NCBI RefSeq assembly: GCF_023544665.1
Contig: NZ_JAMJFL010000013.1
Location: 185,606 to 249,605, forward strand
Reading direction: 5' to 3'
Length of the DNA: 64,000 bases
Source: Streptomyces sp. YS415
GTDB taxonomy: Bacteria > Actinomycetota > Actinomycetes > Streptomycetales > Streptomycetaceae
Shown here: in pieces, positions 17,161-24,690 of the stretch
How the letters are laid out: each line of letters opens with the position of its first letter
Numbering within the stretch: position 1 is the first letter of the stretch
The notes under the pieces: model-generated
Database searches by the model: none
The model's input: the letters and a program-made list of their open reading frames with translations, nothing else
What the model was told of the DNA's origin: nothing
Made by a program: the position numbers and the translations under genes

Positions 17161-17222
17161 CCGTCGGTCTCCCGGTGCGCGGCGCCGGAGGGTCCGGCGG
17201 GCGGGCGTGGGTGGGCGGTCAT
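17157..17222 (-). CDS. Possible 21-residue leader peptide upstream of the permease
   Basis: An ATG at 17222 sits seven bases after a strong GGAAGGA Shine-Dalgarno and opens a 21-codon frame (MTAHPRPPAGPSGAAHRETDG plus stop) whose TGA overlaps the permease ATG. A good ribosome site plus stop-start overlap suggests a translated leader coupling the operon. Its proline-rich content (four Pro, three in the first eight codons) could slow ribosomes. No homologue is known to me. Confidence 0.4.
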   Translation of the reverse strand: MTAHPRPPAGPSGAAHRETDG

Positions 17223-17315
17223 ACGGTCTTCCTTCCTGGCGCCGTGCACGGTACGGGGCCGCACGGCGGTGGTCCGGGCGCGCAGCGACAGGAACCGGAC
17301 GTGAGCGCGGCACGT

Positions 17316-17438
17316 CACCGTGGCCGGGGTGGTGAACCGACAGGCTCCTCGGTGGGCCCGCGGTCGCTGTGACGGAAGCGTGCGGGAACGCAACGGGCCG
17401 CAACCAGCCAGGCGTTGATGCTGATACTCGCGGTCACA
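17316..17438 (-). CDS. Candidate short ORF, related to the one at 26930-27046
   Basis: A 40-codon frame from GTG 17438 starts VTASISINAWLVAA. The first 38 bases match the start of the short ORF at 27046 at 29 positions, and the peptide pattern V-[ST]-x-x-I-x-[MI]-N-A-[CW]-L-[VA]-A is shared. Both frames run toward a transporter gene on the minus strand (importer operon here, MFS gene there). Either they are related leader peptides or the shared DNA is a control element. No clear ribosome site is visible. Confidence 0.35.
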
Positions 17439-17469
17439 GGATCCGCAGTACGGAATACATGCTTCCCTC

Positions 17470-17482
17470 ATACACGTGTGAT
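17470..17482. promoter_or_regulatory. ACACGTGT-centred palindrome
   Basis: ATACACGTGTGAT is a near-palindrome around the perfect core ACACGTGT (17472-17479). It lies between the divergent importer operon and the leaderless short ORF at 17529, a natural place for an operator. No regulator can be assigned. Confidence 0.4.
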
Positions 17483-17492
17483 CCGGCCATTG

Positions 17493-17522
17493 TTGACCCC
17501 CGCTGAAGGGCCGAATTAGGCT
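17493..17522 (+). promoter_or_regulatory. Promoter for the short ORF at 17529
   Basis: TTGACC (17493-17498) and TAGGCT (17517-17522) are 18 bases apart, a good Streptomyces housekeeping-type promoter. Transcription would begin about position 17529, exactly on an ATG, so the mRNA is predicted to be leaderless. Confidence 0.65.
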
Positions 17523-17528
17523 TCAGCC

Positions 17529-17627
17529 ATGGTCAAACGGCGAACCGACTTCACCCTGGTCGGTATCGGCGGCTCGTGGCACCGCAGGTGCTTCGACGAG
17601 TCCTGTCGACCGTGTGCCGGGCGCTGA
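17529..17627 (+). CDS. Leaderless 32-residue Cys-containing short ORF
   Basis: Reads MVKRRTDFTLVG, then SWHRRCFDESCRPCAGR and stop, with three cysteines in C-x4-C-x2-C spacing near the end. It begins seven bases after a TAGGCT -10 box, fitting leaderless translation, and is followed at once by a small GGACGG/CCGTCC hairpin. This layout resembles cysteine-responsive attenuator leader ORFs known from mycobacteria. It lies 228 bases upstream of the LuxR-type gene and could regulate it, but no function is shown. Confidence 0.45.
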   Translation: MVKRRTDFTLVGIGGSWHRRCFDESCRPCAGR

Positions 17628-17629
17628 GC

Positions 17630-17646
17630 GGACGGATCATCCGTCC
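17630..17646 (+). promoter_or_regulatory. Short hairpin after the Cys leader ORF
   Basis: GGACGGAT (17630-17637) mirrors ATCCGTCC (17639-17646). As RNA it would form a six-pair stem with a five-base loop starting three bases after the short ORF's stop codon, where an attenuator would be expected. No T run follows. As DNA it could equally be a protein-binding palindrome. Confidence 0.4.
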
Positions 17647-17798
17647 CAGGCGCCTCCCTTCCGATCCGGCCCGGCTGTGCCGTTCGCCTCTGCTCCGTCC
17701 CTCCGGCCCCCGCGCCGGGCGCTGAGCCGGCGGTCCTGCCGGGTACGCGCTCGCCGCCGGGCACGGCCCGGCACCGCCACCGCCGAGGGGGAGCACAC

Positions 17799-17858
17799 GT
17801 GAGAACCGACCGCCGCACCCGTAGGAACTCCGCTGAGCAGCAAAGGAGTTCACGGTGA
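17799..17858 (+). CDS. Possible 19-residue Arg-rich leader overlapping the luxR start
   Basis: A GTG at 17799 follows a GAGGGGGAG ribosome site and opens a 19-codon frame (MRTDRRTRRNSAEQQRSSR) whose TGA overlaps the GTG start of the LuxR-type gene. Seven of the 19 residues are arginine. The stop-start overlap would couple translation of the regulator to this leader. It may also be chance in GC-rich DNA. Confidence 0.3.
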   Translation: MRTDRRTRRNSAEQQRSSR

Positions 17859-18721
17859 CGACTCTGACCACCGAGACCGGACTCGGTCACCCGCGCGCCC
17901 TGCACGCGGAGATCGACAATCCGCTCGACATGATCGCCGGGCATCAGCTGCTGAGCGAGCCGGAGGACCGGCCGCCGGGGCATGCTCCGGCCCGGCGCCC
18001 GTGGGCGTCGGCCGGCTGCGGCTGCGGGCACCCGACCTGCGCCGGGCCGGGCACCCACCGGCCCGCACCCGTCGTCCGTGTCTTCCTCGCCGAGCGCCAC
18101 CCGGTGGCGAGCGCGGGGCTGCGCAGCGTGCTCAACGCGGACCCGGACACCGCGGTCGTCGGCAGCTCCGGGGACATGCTCCGGCTGCCGGACACGCTGC
18201 GCCGGGTCCGGCCCGACGTGGTCCTGCTGGGCCGTGGCGGCACACTGGCGGAGGACCTGGCGCTGGTGTCCCGGCTGCGTACGCCGGATGTGGTGCCCGA
18301 AGCCCGTTTCCTGCTGCTCCGCCGAGCCGAGAGCACCGCGGAGGCGAGCCGCATCCTGCTCGCGGGCGCCAGCGGGTGCTTTCCGCTGGACCTGCCCGAG
18401 GACCGCATCATCAAGGCGGTCGCCATCGCCGGCGCCGGGGGCTCGGTGATCCTGCCGGCTCCGCCGCCGGCCCGGGTGGCGGGAGCGGGGCCGGCCATGG
18501 ACGCCGCCGAGCCGCTGCCGCAGCACTGTAATTTGACGCACCGCGAGAGCGAGGTCCTCGCACAGCTCGCCGCCGGGCTCAGCAATGCCGAGATAGGGCG
18601 CGAACTGGCCCTGGCCGAGGCAACGGTGAAGAAGCATCTGACCAGCGCCATGCGCAAGATCGGGCAGTCCGACCGGCTGCGGGCGGCCCTGTACGCCCAC
18701 CGCCACGGACTGGCCGGCTGA
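17855..18721 (+). CDS. LuxR-type regulator with degenerate receiver domain
   Basis: A 288-residue regulator. A 75-residue N-terminal extension carries a Cys cluster (CGCGHPTC). A response-regulator-like domain follows (VRVFLAERHPVASAGLRSVL), but the acidic pair is replaced (AERHP) and the phosphoacceptor position reads VVLLGRGG instead of an Asp, so ordinary phosphorylation is unlikely. The C terminus is a clear LuxR/FixJ helix-turn-helix (LTHRESEVLAQLAAGLSNAE and onward). The GTG has an AAAGGAG site. It lies next to, and probably controls, the five-gene operon at 18954, and signals by something other than a classic kinase. Confidence 0.85.
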   Translation: MTTLTTETGLGHPRALHAEIDNPLDMIAGHQLLSEPEDRPPGHAPARRPWASAGCGCGHPTCAGPGTHRPAPVVRVFLAERHPVASAGLRSVLNADPDTAVVGSSGDMLRLPDTLRRVRPDVVLLGRGGTLAEDLALVSRLRTPDVVPEARFLLLRRAESTAEASRILLAGASGCFPLDLPEDRIIKAVAIAGAGGSVILPAPPPARVAGAGPAMDAAEPLPQHCNLTHRESEVLAQLAAGLSNAEIGRELALAEATVKKHLTSAMRKIGQSDRLRAALYAHRHGLAG

Positions 18722-18817
18722 CCCCGCCGCACACCTCCCCCTCGGTGGCCGGGCCCGCAAAGGGCCACCCTCGGCATCCCCCTATGCGCCCAGTGCTCCG
18801 GAGCGCTCCGGCCAAGG

Positions 18818-18856
18818 GGCGACCTTCGGAGCAGTTGCCCTGCTCCAAAGGTCGCC
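18818..18856. terminator. Long hairpin between the luxR gene and the biosynthetic operon
   Basis: GGCGACCTT-C-GGAGCAG (18818-18834) pairs with CTGCTCC-A-AAGGTCGCC (18840-18856) around a five-base loop, 16 pairs with one mismatch. It is symmetrical with no T run, so it could terminate transcription of the regulator, act as an attenuator before the operon, or form an extended DNA operator. Confidence 0.65.
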
Positions 18857-18953
18857 ACCGGTGCCGCCCTTCGGGGCTACTGGCGTGGTCAGCCGCTTCA
18901 TAGCGTTGCCGGACAACAGGCCCCCTCCGCTCCCATCACGAAGGAGACCCGAG

Positions 18954-19787
18954 ATGAGCGATGCGCCCGCAGGAGGCATCGCGCAAGGCGGCTCCCCGAG
19001 GGTTCCGGCGTCCCCCACCGACTCCGCCGACGCCCCGGAGACCGGACGCCCCGTCACCGCCGTACTGGGTGCCCCCCACACGGCCGGGCCGCACCCGGAA
19101 CCGGCCGACCGCCTGCGCAACACCTATCGCAGCATGCCCGAGGCCGAGCGGTCGTCCCTGTGGCGCCAGCGCCTGCACGAGGCGGAGTCGGGGCTGACCC
19201 GGCTGCTGGCCGCTCGGCACAACCCCACCCACCTGTCGGACTGGTTCGCCCTCCAGTCGGAGATCTTCGCCGACCTGCCCGCCCCGGCCACCGCCACCTC
19301 CCTGGACTGGCAACGCGTCTTCTTCCGCGGCCAGGCCCTGATGGAACGATTCCTCGTCGCCCGCTTCGGAGAACACGCCCTCACCCGATGGGCCCGCGCC
19401 ATCGCCGAGGTCCACCGGGACGTCGAACCCGACCACGGCAGGGGCGCCGCCGACCCCGTCCACCGCATCGCACGCCAGGCCGAACTGTACGGATCGGACT
19501 ACGAGTTCGACGAGAGCGTCGAGACCGACGGCACCAGCCGTGCCGCCCTCACCATCACCCACTGCGCGATCTGGGACTACCGCGAGCAGGCCCGCCGCTC
19601 CGGCGTCCGCCTCACCCTCGCCTCACCGTGCACCTACTGCACCAAGGCCCTCTCGGAGAACATCCGCGCCAAAGGATTCGAGCCCTCGCACAGCCTGCGC
19701 ACCGGGCCCACCGGCCACGGCTGCCGCTGGGAAGCAACCGCCCCCGCGTCCCAGGACGCCACGCCCGACCCCTCACAGGAGCAGTGA
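18954..19787 (+). CDS. L-2-amino-thiazoline-4-carboxylate hydrolase-like protein
   Basis: A 277-residue protein with an Ala/Pro-rich first 50 residues, a helical middle, and a C-terminal cysteine pattern: Cys204 (THCAIWD), Cys226-x2-Cys229 (SPCTYCTKA) and Cys257 (GHGCRWE). This arrangement fits the family named after ATC hydrolase, which opens a cysteine-derived thiazoline ring. The match is by motif layout only. AAGGAGA precedes the ATG, and its stop overlaps the asparagine synthase start. As first gene of the operon it may handle a cysteine-derived or structurally similar intermediate, or be a catalytically altered homologue. Confidence 0.6.
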   Translation: MSDAPAGGIAQGGSPRVPASPTDSADAPETGRPVTAVLGAPHTAGPHPEPADRLRNTYRSMPEAERSSLWRQRLHEAESGLTRLLAARHNPTHLSDWFALQSEIFADLPAPATATSLDWQRVFFRGQALMERFLVARFGEHALTRWARAIAEVHRDVEPDHGRGAADPVHRIARQAELYGSDYEFDESVETDGTSRAALTITHCAIWDYREQARRSGVRLTLASPCTYCTKALSENIRAKGFEPSHSLRTGPTGHGCRWEATAPASQDATPDPSQEQ

Positions 19788-21613
19788 TGTGCGGCGTCAC
19801 CGGATGGATCGACTGGGAGACCGACCTGCGCACCCGCGGCGCCACCGTCGCGGCCATGGCCGAGACCCTGGCCTGCCGCGGCCCGGACGCCTCCGGCGTC
19901 TGGCTCTCCCGCCACGCCGGGCTCGGCCATCGCCGCCTCTCCGTCATCGACCTCGAAGGCGGCGCCCAGCCCCTGGGCACCGGACAGCCGCAGACCGTGC
20001 TCACCTACAACGGCGAGCTCTACAACCACCAGGAACTGCGCCGCGAACTGCAGGCCCTCGGCCACACCTTCCGCACCCGCTCCGACACCGAGGTGGTGCT
20101 CAGAGCGCACATCGAGTGGGGCACTGACGCCCCCCGCCGCTTCAACGGCATCTTCGCCTACGCGCTGTGGGACGAGCGCACCGAGGAACTTCTCCTGGTC
20201 CGCGACCACTTGGGCATCAAACCCCTGTACTGGCACAGCCACGCCACCGGTGTCCTGTTCGGATCCGAACCCAAGGCCGTGCTGGCGAACCCGCTGTTCC
20301 GCGCCGAACTCGACGCCGAGGGCATCGCCGAACTGTTCGCCCTGCCCGCCGCGCCCACCGCAGGCCACGGCCTCTTCCGCGGCCTGCACGAGGTGCGCCC
20401 CGGCCATCTCGTCTCCGTACGGCGCTCCGCCGTCCGCGAGTCGCGGTACTGGCAGCTCGTCTCCCAGCCGCACACCGACGACGCGGCGACGACGCGCCGC
20501 ACCGTCCGCGACCTGCTCGCCGATGCCGTGCAACGCCAGCTCATGAGCGACGTCTCGCTGTGCACCCTGCTCTCCGGGGGCGTCGACTCCAGCGCCATCA
20601 CCGCCCTCGCCGCACAGGCCCACGAACAATCCGGCCAGGGCAAGGTCAGCAGCTTCTCGGTGGACTTCCCCGGCAGCACCGACAAGGCACCCGACGACTG
20701 GCGCACCGGCGCCGACGCCCCCTTCGTCCAGGCCGCCGCGGAGCACATCGGCACCCTGCACACCTCCGTCGTCATCCCCGACGACGACCTCCTCGACGCC
20801 CGGCAGGCCGTGCTGCGGGCCCGGGACCGGCCCGGCTGGGGCGAGATGGACGCCTCCTTGCACCTGCTCTTCCGCGAGGTGCGGCGACGCTCCACGGTCG
20901 CCCTGTCCGGAGAGGCAGCCGACGAGATCTTCGGCGGCTACCCCTACTTCCACTCCCCCGACGCCCTGGCCGCCCCCACCTTCCCCTGGCTGCACGGCCG
21001 CCCCACCCCGGCCGCGCTGCTGCGCCCGGAGGTGCGGGCCGAGGTCCGCCCCGAGGAGTACACCGCCGAGCAGTACCGCGACTCCCTGGCCCGCACCCCC
21101 GCCCTGCCCGGCGAGCCGGACGCGGAGCGCCGGGTCCGGGAGGTGTTCCATCTGGCGCTGACCCGGTGGCTGCCGCCGCTGCTGGAGCGCGTCGACCGCG
21201 TCAGCATGTCCGTCGGACTGGAGGTACGCGTGCCGTTCTGCGACCACCGGCTCGTGGAGTACGCCTGGAACGTGCCCTGGTCCCTCAAGGCACCCGAGGG
21301 CCGGCCCAAGGGACTGCTGCGCGACGCCGTACGCGACCTGCTGCCGCCCCAGGTCGCCGACCGCCCCAAGAGCGGCTATCCCTCGACGCCCGCCGTGCGC
21401 TACACCCAGGTGCTCACCGACCGCGCGCACGAACTGCTCGCCGACCCCGCCGCCCCGGTGTTCGACCTGGTCGACCGCGAGACCGTACGCAGGGCCCTGG
21501 CCGAGGGCCGGACCCTGCCCAGCCCGCGCACCGCGCCCAACCCGGTCGGCGGCCTCGACCACCTGGTCCAGGTCGACGAGTGGCTGCGCGCCTACCGCGT
21601 GGGCCTGCGATGA
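19787..21613 (+). CDS. Glutamine-hydrolysing asparagine synthase family amidotransferase
   Basis: A 608-residue AsnB-type enzyme. Cys2 directly after Met is the glutaminase nucleophile; CRGPDASGVW, HRRLSVIDLEGGAQPL and TYNGELYNHQELR form the class-II glutaminase domain. The synthetase domain has the PP-loop LLSGGVDSSAI near 262-268 and SGEAADEIFGGYPYF. Such enzymes adenylate a carboxylate and transfer ammonia from glutamine. In secondary metabolism they make amides or act as ligases on non-standard substrates. Overlaps on both sides (TGATG, then ATGA) place it inside the operon, so pathway-specific amidation is more likely than asparagine supply. Confidence 0.9.
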   Translation: MCGVTGWIDWETDLRTRGATVAAMAETLACRGPDASGVWLSRHAGLGHRRLSVIDLEGGAQPLGTGQPQTVLTYNGELYNHQELRRELQALGHTFRTRSDTEVVLRAHIEWGTDAPRRFNGIFAYALWDERTEELLLVRDHLGIKPLYWHSHATGVLFGSEPKAVLANPLFRAELDAEGIAELFALPAAPTAGHGLFRGLHEVRPGHLVSVRRSAVRESRYWQLVSQPHTDDAATTRRTVRDLLADAVQRQLMSDVSLCTLLSGGVDSSAITALAAQAHEQSGQGKVSSFSVDFPGSTDKAPDDWRTGADAPFVQAAAEHIGTLHTSVVIPDDDLLDARQAVLRARDRPGWGEMDASLHLLFREVRRRSTVALSGEAADEIFGGYPYFHSPDALAAPTFPWLHGRPTPAALLRPEVRAEVRPEEYTAEQYRDSLARTPALPGEPDAERRVREVFHLALTRWLPPLLERVDRVSMSVGLEVRVPFCDHRLVEYAWNVPWSLKAPEGRPKGLLRDAVRDLLPPQVADRPKSGYPSTPAVRYTQVLTDRAHELLADPAAPVFDLVDRETVRRALAEGRTLPSPRTAPNPVGGLDHLVQVDEWLRAYRVGLR

Positions 21614-22212
21614 GCACCGGCCGGGGCATCGACACCCCCACACCGACGGACAGTGCCGACTCCCGCAACGGCGACCCGGGCAGCACCCAGGCGAACACCA
21701 CCTTCGCCGACGTCTTCCGCAAGGCCTCCCGCCGCTGGACCACCGGCGTCGCCGTACTGACGGCACGGCACGGCGAGGAGGTCTTCGCCAAGACCGTCTC
21801 CTCCCTGTGCACCCTCTCCCTCGACCCCCTCCTGATCAGCGTCGCCGTGGCCGCCCGCAGCCCACTCGCGGCCGCCGTGCGCAACAGCCGCCGCTACGCC
21901 GTGTCCGTACTGGCCGGCCATCAGGAGCCGCTCGCCCGGCACTTCGCCACACCGGGCGCAGGCCAGGCCCTGAGCCTGTTCACCGTCGCACCCATGCGCC
22001 CCGAGGCCACCGGAGTCCCCGTGCTGGAGAACTGCCTGGCCTTCTTCGACTGCCGGCTGCACGCCGTGCTACCCGGCGGAGACCACGTCATCCTCGTCGG
22101 CCGGGTCGTCGCCGCCGACGCAGGCCCCGGGGAGCCGCTCCTCTACCACCACGGCGAATACCGCTCGCTCGCCCGCCGCCCCCACCTACCCACCACGGGA
22201 GCCCGTACATGA
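21610..22212 (+). CDS. Flavin reductase of a two-component monooxygenase
   Basis: A 200-residue flavin-reductase-like (HpaC type) domain protein: FRKASRRWTTGVAVLTARHG, KTVSSLCTLSLDPLLISV, SRRYAVSVLAGHQEPLARHF and the terminal LLYHHGEYRSL are typical. It should reduce FMN or FAD with NAD(P)H and hand it to the HpaB-type enzyme encoded directly downstream. The first 30 residues are a disordered Thr/Asp-rich extension. ATGA overlaps on both sides. Confidence 0.87.
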   Translation: MSTGRGIDTPTPTDSADSRNGDPGSTQANTTFADVFRKASRRWTTGVAVLTARHGEEVFAKTVSSLCTLSLDPLLISVAVAARSPLAAAVRNSRRYAVSVLAGHQEPLARHFATPGAGQALSLFTVAPMRPEATGVPVLENCLAFFDCRLHAVLPGGDHVILVGRVVAADAGPGEPLLYHHGEYRSLARRPHLPTTGART

Positions 22213-23729
22213 CCCTCCTGGACACCTCCGCCCGCACCGGCCGGGGGCTGCTCACCGGCGACCGGTACCGCGAGGAACTCGCCGACGGCCGCGAGCTGTA
22301 CCTCGACGGCCGACGCATCAGCGACCCCGCCGGGCACCCCGCCTTCCGCCCGGCCGTCGACACCCTCGCCGACCTGCTGGACCTCCAGCACGACCCGGAA
22401 CACCAGGACCTGCTCACCTACAAAGACCCCGAGAGCGGGCTGCGTCTGGCCCGCGCCTACCAACCGCCGCGCACCCTGGAGGAGCTCAAACTCCAGCGTC
22501 GCAGCGCCGAGTTCTGGCACGCCGCCGCCTTCGGCCAGCACGGGCGCTCCCCCGCCTTCATGGCCTCGATCGCCGTCGGCGTCCACGACTTCCGCAACCA
22601 GCTCGACCGCGCCCGGCCAGGGTTCGGCGCACACGCGGACGCCTGGTACCGGCACTGCGCCACCAACGACCTCGTCCTCTCCCACGCGCTGGGCGACCCG
22701 CAGATCGACCGCTCCGCCGACCCGCTGGACGACCCCGACCTCGCACTGCGTGTCCTCGAGGAGAACGACGACGGCATCGTCGTACGCGGCGCCAAACAGC
22801 TCACCACCCTGGCCCCCCTCGCCCACGAGGTACTGGTCTACCTCTCGGCGTCCTTCACCCAGCGGCGCGGCGAGCAGTTCGTCGTCTGGTTCGCGCTGCC
22901 GCTGAACACACCGGGCCTGGTCACCCTGTGCCGGGAGCCCCTGGGCGCCGAGCCGTTCGGCCACGCCCACCCGCTGGGCGCACGCTACGACGAGCAGGAC
23001 GCGATGCTCTTCTTCGACGACGTCCTCGTCCCCTGGGACCGCGTCTTCCTGCTGCGCGACGGCGCCCTCGCCCGCACCGGCCTCGCCCGCATCAACGCCT
23101 GGTCCGCCTACATCGGCCACGTCCGCTACCGGGAACGGCTGCGAACCCTGCTGGCCACGGCGACCCTCGTTGCCGAGAGTATCGGCGTGGACGGCTTCCG
23201 CAACATCCAGGAGGACCTGGGCCGCCTGGCCTCGTACACCGAACTGACAGAGATCTTCCTCGACGCCGCCGAGGCCCGCGCGACCCTCACCGACGGCGGA
23301 CTGCTGGCCCCCGGCGACACCGCCGCAAGCCGCGTCTGGTCCGCTGAAGTGGCCGACAGCGCGGTCGACGTCCTGCGCCGCATCGGCGCCTCCGGCCTGC
23401 TCATGCAACCCACCGAGAACGACCTCGCTCACCCCCGGTTGCGGCCCTTCCTCGACCGGTACATGCGCGGCAAGGACATCGACGCCGAACGCAAGTCCCG
23501 GCTGCTGCGCCTGGCCTGGGAACTGACCGGCGACGGCTTCGGCCAGCGCCAGCACCTCTACGAACTCGTCCACCGTGGCGATCTCGCCCGCAACCGGATC
23601 AACCTGTTCAAGCGGTACGACCAGAGCGAGGTGCGCAGCCGCCTGGAGCGCCTCATCTCAGGCCCCGCCGACGCTCCGGCCGCCTCCGCCCCTTCCCCCG
23701 CAGCCCACCCGACCGAGGAGCGCCCGTGA
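22209..23729 (+). CDS. HpaB/PvcC-type flavin-dependent monooxygenase
   Basis: A 506-residue protein of the 4-hydroxyphenylacetate 3-hydroxylase family, built on an acyl-CoA-dehydrogenase-like fold. It starts GRGLLTGDRYREELADGREL and DGRRISDPAGHPAF. DLVLSHALGDPQIDRS, the flavin-site GIVVRGAKQLTTLAPLAHEV and DDVLVPWDRVFLL are diagnostic. It uses reduced FAD to hydroxylate an activated, often phenolic, substrate; some relatives oxidise nitrogen or drive ring changes. The reductase partner is the preceding gene. The last 25 residues are a Pro/Ala tail. In an operon with amidotransferase and methyltransferase it is the likely core tailoring oxygenase. Confidence 0.88.
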   Translation: MTLLDTSARTGRGLLTGDRYREELADGRELYLDGRRISDPAGHPAFRPAVDTLADLLDLQHDPEHQDLLTYKDPESGLRLARAYQPPRTLEELKLQRRSAEFWHAAAFGQHGRSPAFMASIAVGVHDFRNQLDRARPGFGAHADAWYRHCATNDLVLSHALGDPQIDRSADPLDDPDLALRVLEENDDGIVVRGAKQLTTLAPLAHEVLVYLSASFTQRRGEQFVVWFALPLNTPGLVTLCREPLGAEPFGHAHPLGARYDEQDAMLFFDDVLVPWDRVFLLRDGALARTGLARINAWSAYIGHVRYRERLRTLLATATLVAESIGVDGFRNIQEDLGRLASYTELTEIFLDAAEARATLTDGGLLAPGDTAASRVWSAEVADSAVDVLRRIGASGLLMQPTENDLAHPRLRPFLDRYMRGKDIDAERKSRLLRLAWELTGDGFGQRQHLYELVHRGDLARNRINLFKRYDQSEVRSRLERLISGPADAPAASAPSPAAHPTEERP

Positions 23730-24571
23730 CCCTGTCCGACACCGAGGCCCAGGCCCGTACCCTGAGCGGGTACGACGATGCCAGCCGACTGCGTCAGGTC
23801 CACGACCGCGACTGGGTCCTGGACCAGGTGACCGGAGAACCCGGCGTCCTCGTCGATCTCGGCAGTGGCATCGGGCAGTTGCTCGAAGCCGCCCTGCGAC
23901 GCCACCCCTCCCTGCGGCTGGCCGTCGGGCTGGAGCGCTCCGAGCACCGCCTCGCCGAAGCCGGCGAACGGCTCCGGCCCCACGGCGGGCGGGTCGTCCT
24001 GCACCAGGCGGACCTGACCGCGCCCGCCCCACTGCCGTACCGCGCGGACGTGATCACCATGACCTCCGTGCTGCACTGGCTGTACCCGGTGGAGCACCGG
24101 GTCCTGGCCTGGGCCCGGGAGCACCTGGCGCCCGGCGGGACCTTCCTGCTGACGACGTATCACCCCGCGCGCGACCGCCACGGATTCGGCGGCGAGGACG
24201 ACATCGTGCGCGACGCACTCGACGCGCTCGGCATCCCGTCCGAGTCGGTGCCGGGCCTGTTCGAGGACCGCGATGTGCTGCCCATAGCCACGCGCACCCG
24301 CGCCGCGGACGAACTCGGCACGCTGCTGGGCGAGTTCTTCACCGTCGAGGCGACATTCGAGCGTGAGGCGGTGGTCACCGTAGAGGGCGCCGCGCAGTAC
24401 GAGCACTTCCACGCGGCGACGTTCGGCGACTACTACGCGTCGGTGCTGGAGCCCGCGGTGCGGGCCGAGTTCTTCCGGACGGTGGGCCGCGTGGCCTTCG
24501 AACGCCAGGAGCGCAGCGGCCGGGTCAGCTCGATGCCGGTACGGCTGTGGAAGCTCACCGCACGTACCTGA
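23726..24571 (+). CDS. Class I SAM-dependent methyltransferase
   Basis: A 281-residue methyltransferase with the SAM-binding motif LVDLGSGIGQLLEAAL near 43-58, VVLHQADLTAPAPLPYRADV as motif II and MTSVLHWLYPVEHRVLAWAREHLAPGGTFLL as motif III. The GTG overlaps the monooxygenase stop (GTGA) and GAGGAG precedes it. As last gene of the operon it probably O-, N- or C-methylates the pathway product. The target atom cannot be deduced. Confidence 0.88.
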   Translation: MTLSDTEAQARTLSGYDDASRLRQVHDRDWVLDQVTGEPGVLVDLGSGIGQLLEAALRRHPSLRLAVGLERSEHRLAEAGERLRPHGGRVVLHQADLTAPAPLPYRADVITMTSVLHWLYPVEHRVLAWAREHLAPGGTFLLTTYHPARDRHGFGGEDDIVRDALDALGIPSESVPGLFEDRDVLPIATRTRAADELGTLLGEFFTVEATFEREAVVTVEGAAQYEHFHAATFGDYYASVLEPAVRAEFFRTVGRVAFERQERSGRVSSMPVRLWKLTART

Positions 24572-24594
24572 ACCACCGCCTAGGGTGAGAGACC

Positions 24595-24627
24595 GGCGGG
24601 TCCGTACGGCTGCGGTACGGACCCGCC
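24595..24627 (+). terminator. Strong terminator hairpin of the biosynthetic operon
   Basis: GGCGGGTCCGTAC (24595-24607) and GTACGGACCCGCC (24615-24627) form a perfect 13-bp stem with a seven-base loop, 24 bases after the methyltransferase stop. It marks the 3' end of the five-gene operon. Confidence 0.8.
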
Positions 24628-24690
24628 CCACCCGGGCAACGTCGCGATACAGCCCCGACCACCGACCGAGCAGTCCGAGGAGCCGTCACC

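Noticed and set aside
17223..17471. A Cys-containing minus frame starting MREACIPYCGSCDREY that runs into the permease start.
   Set aside because: The Cys-rich start is tempting as a leader, but it has no -10 box or ribosome site and the rest is Arg-rich; only its last 21 codons have a ribosome site.
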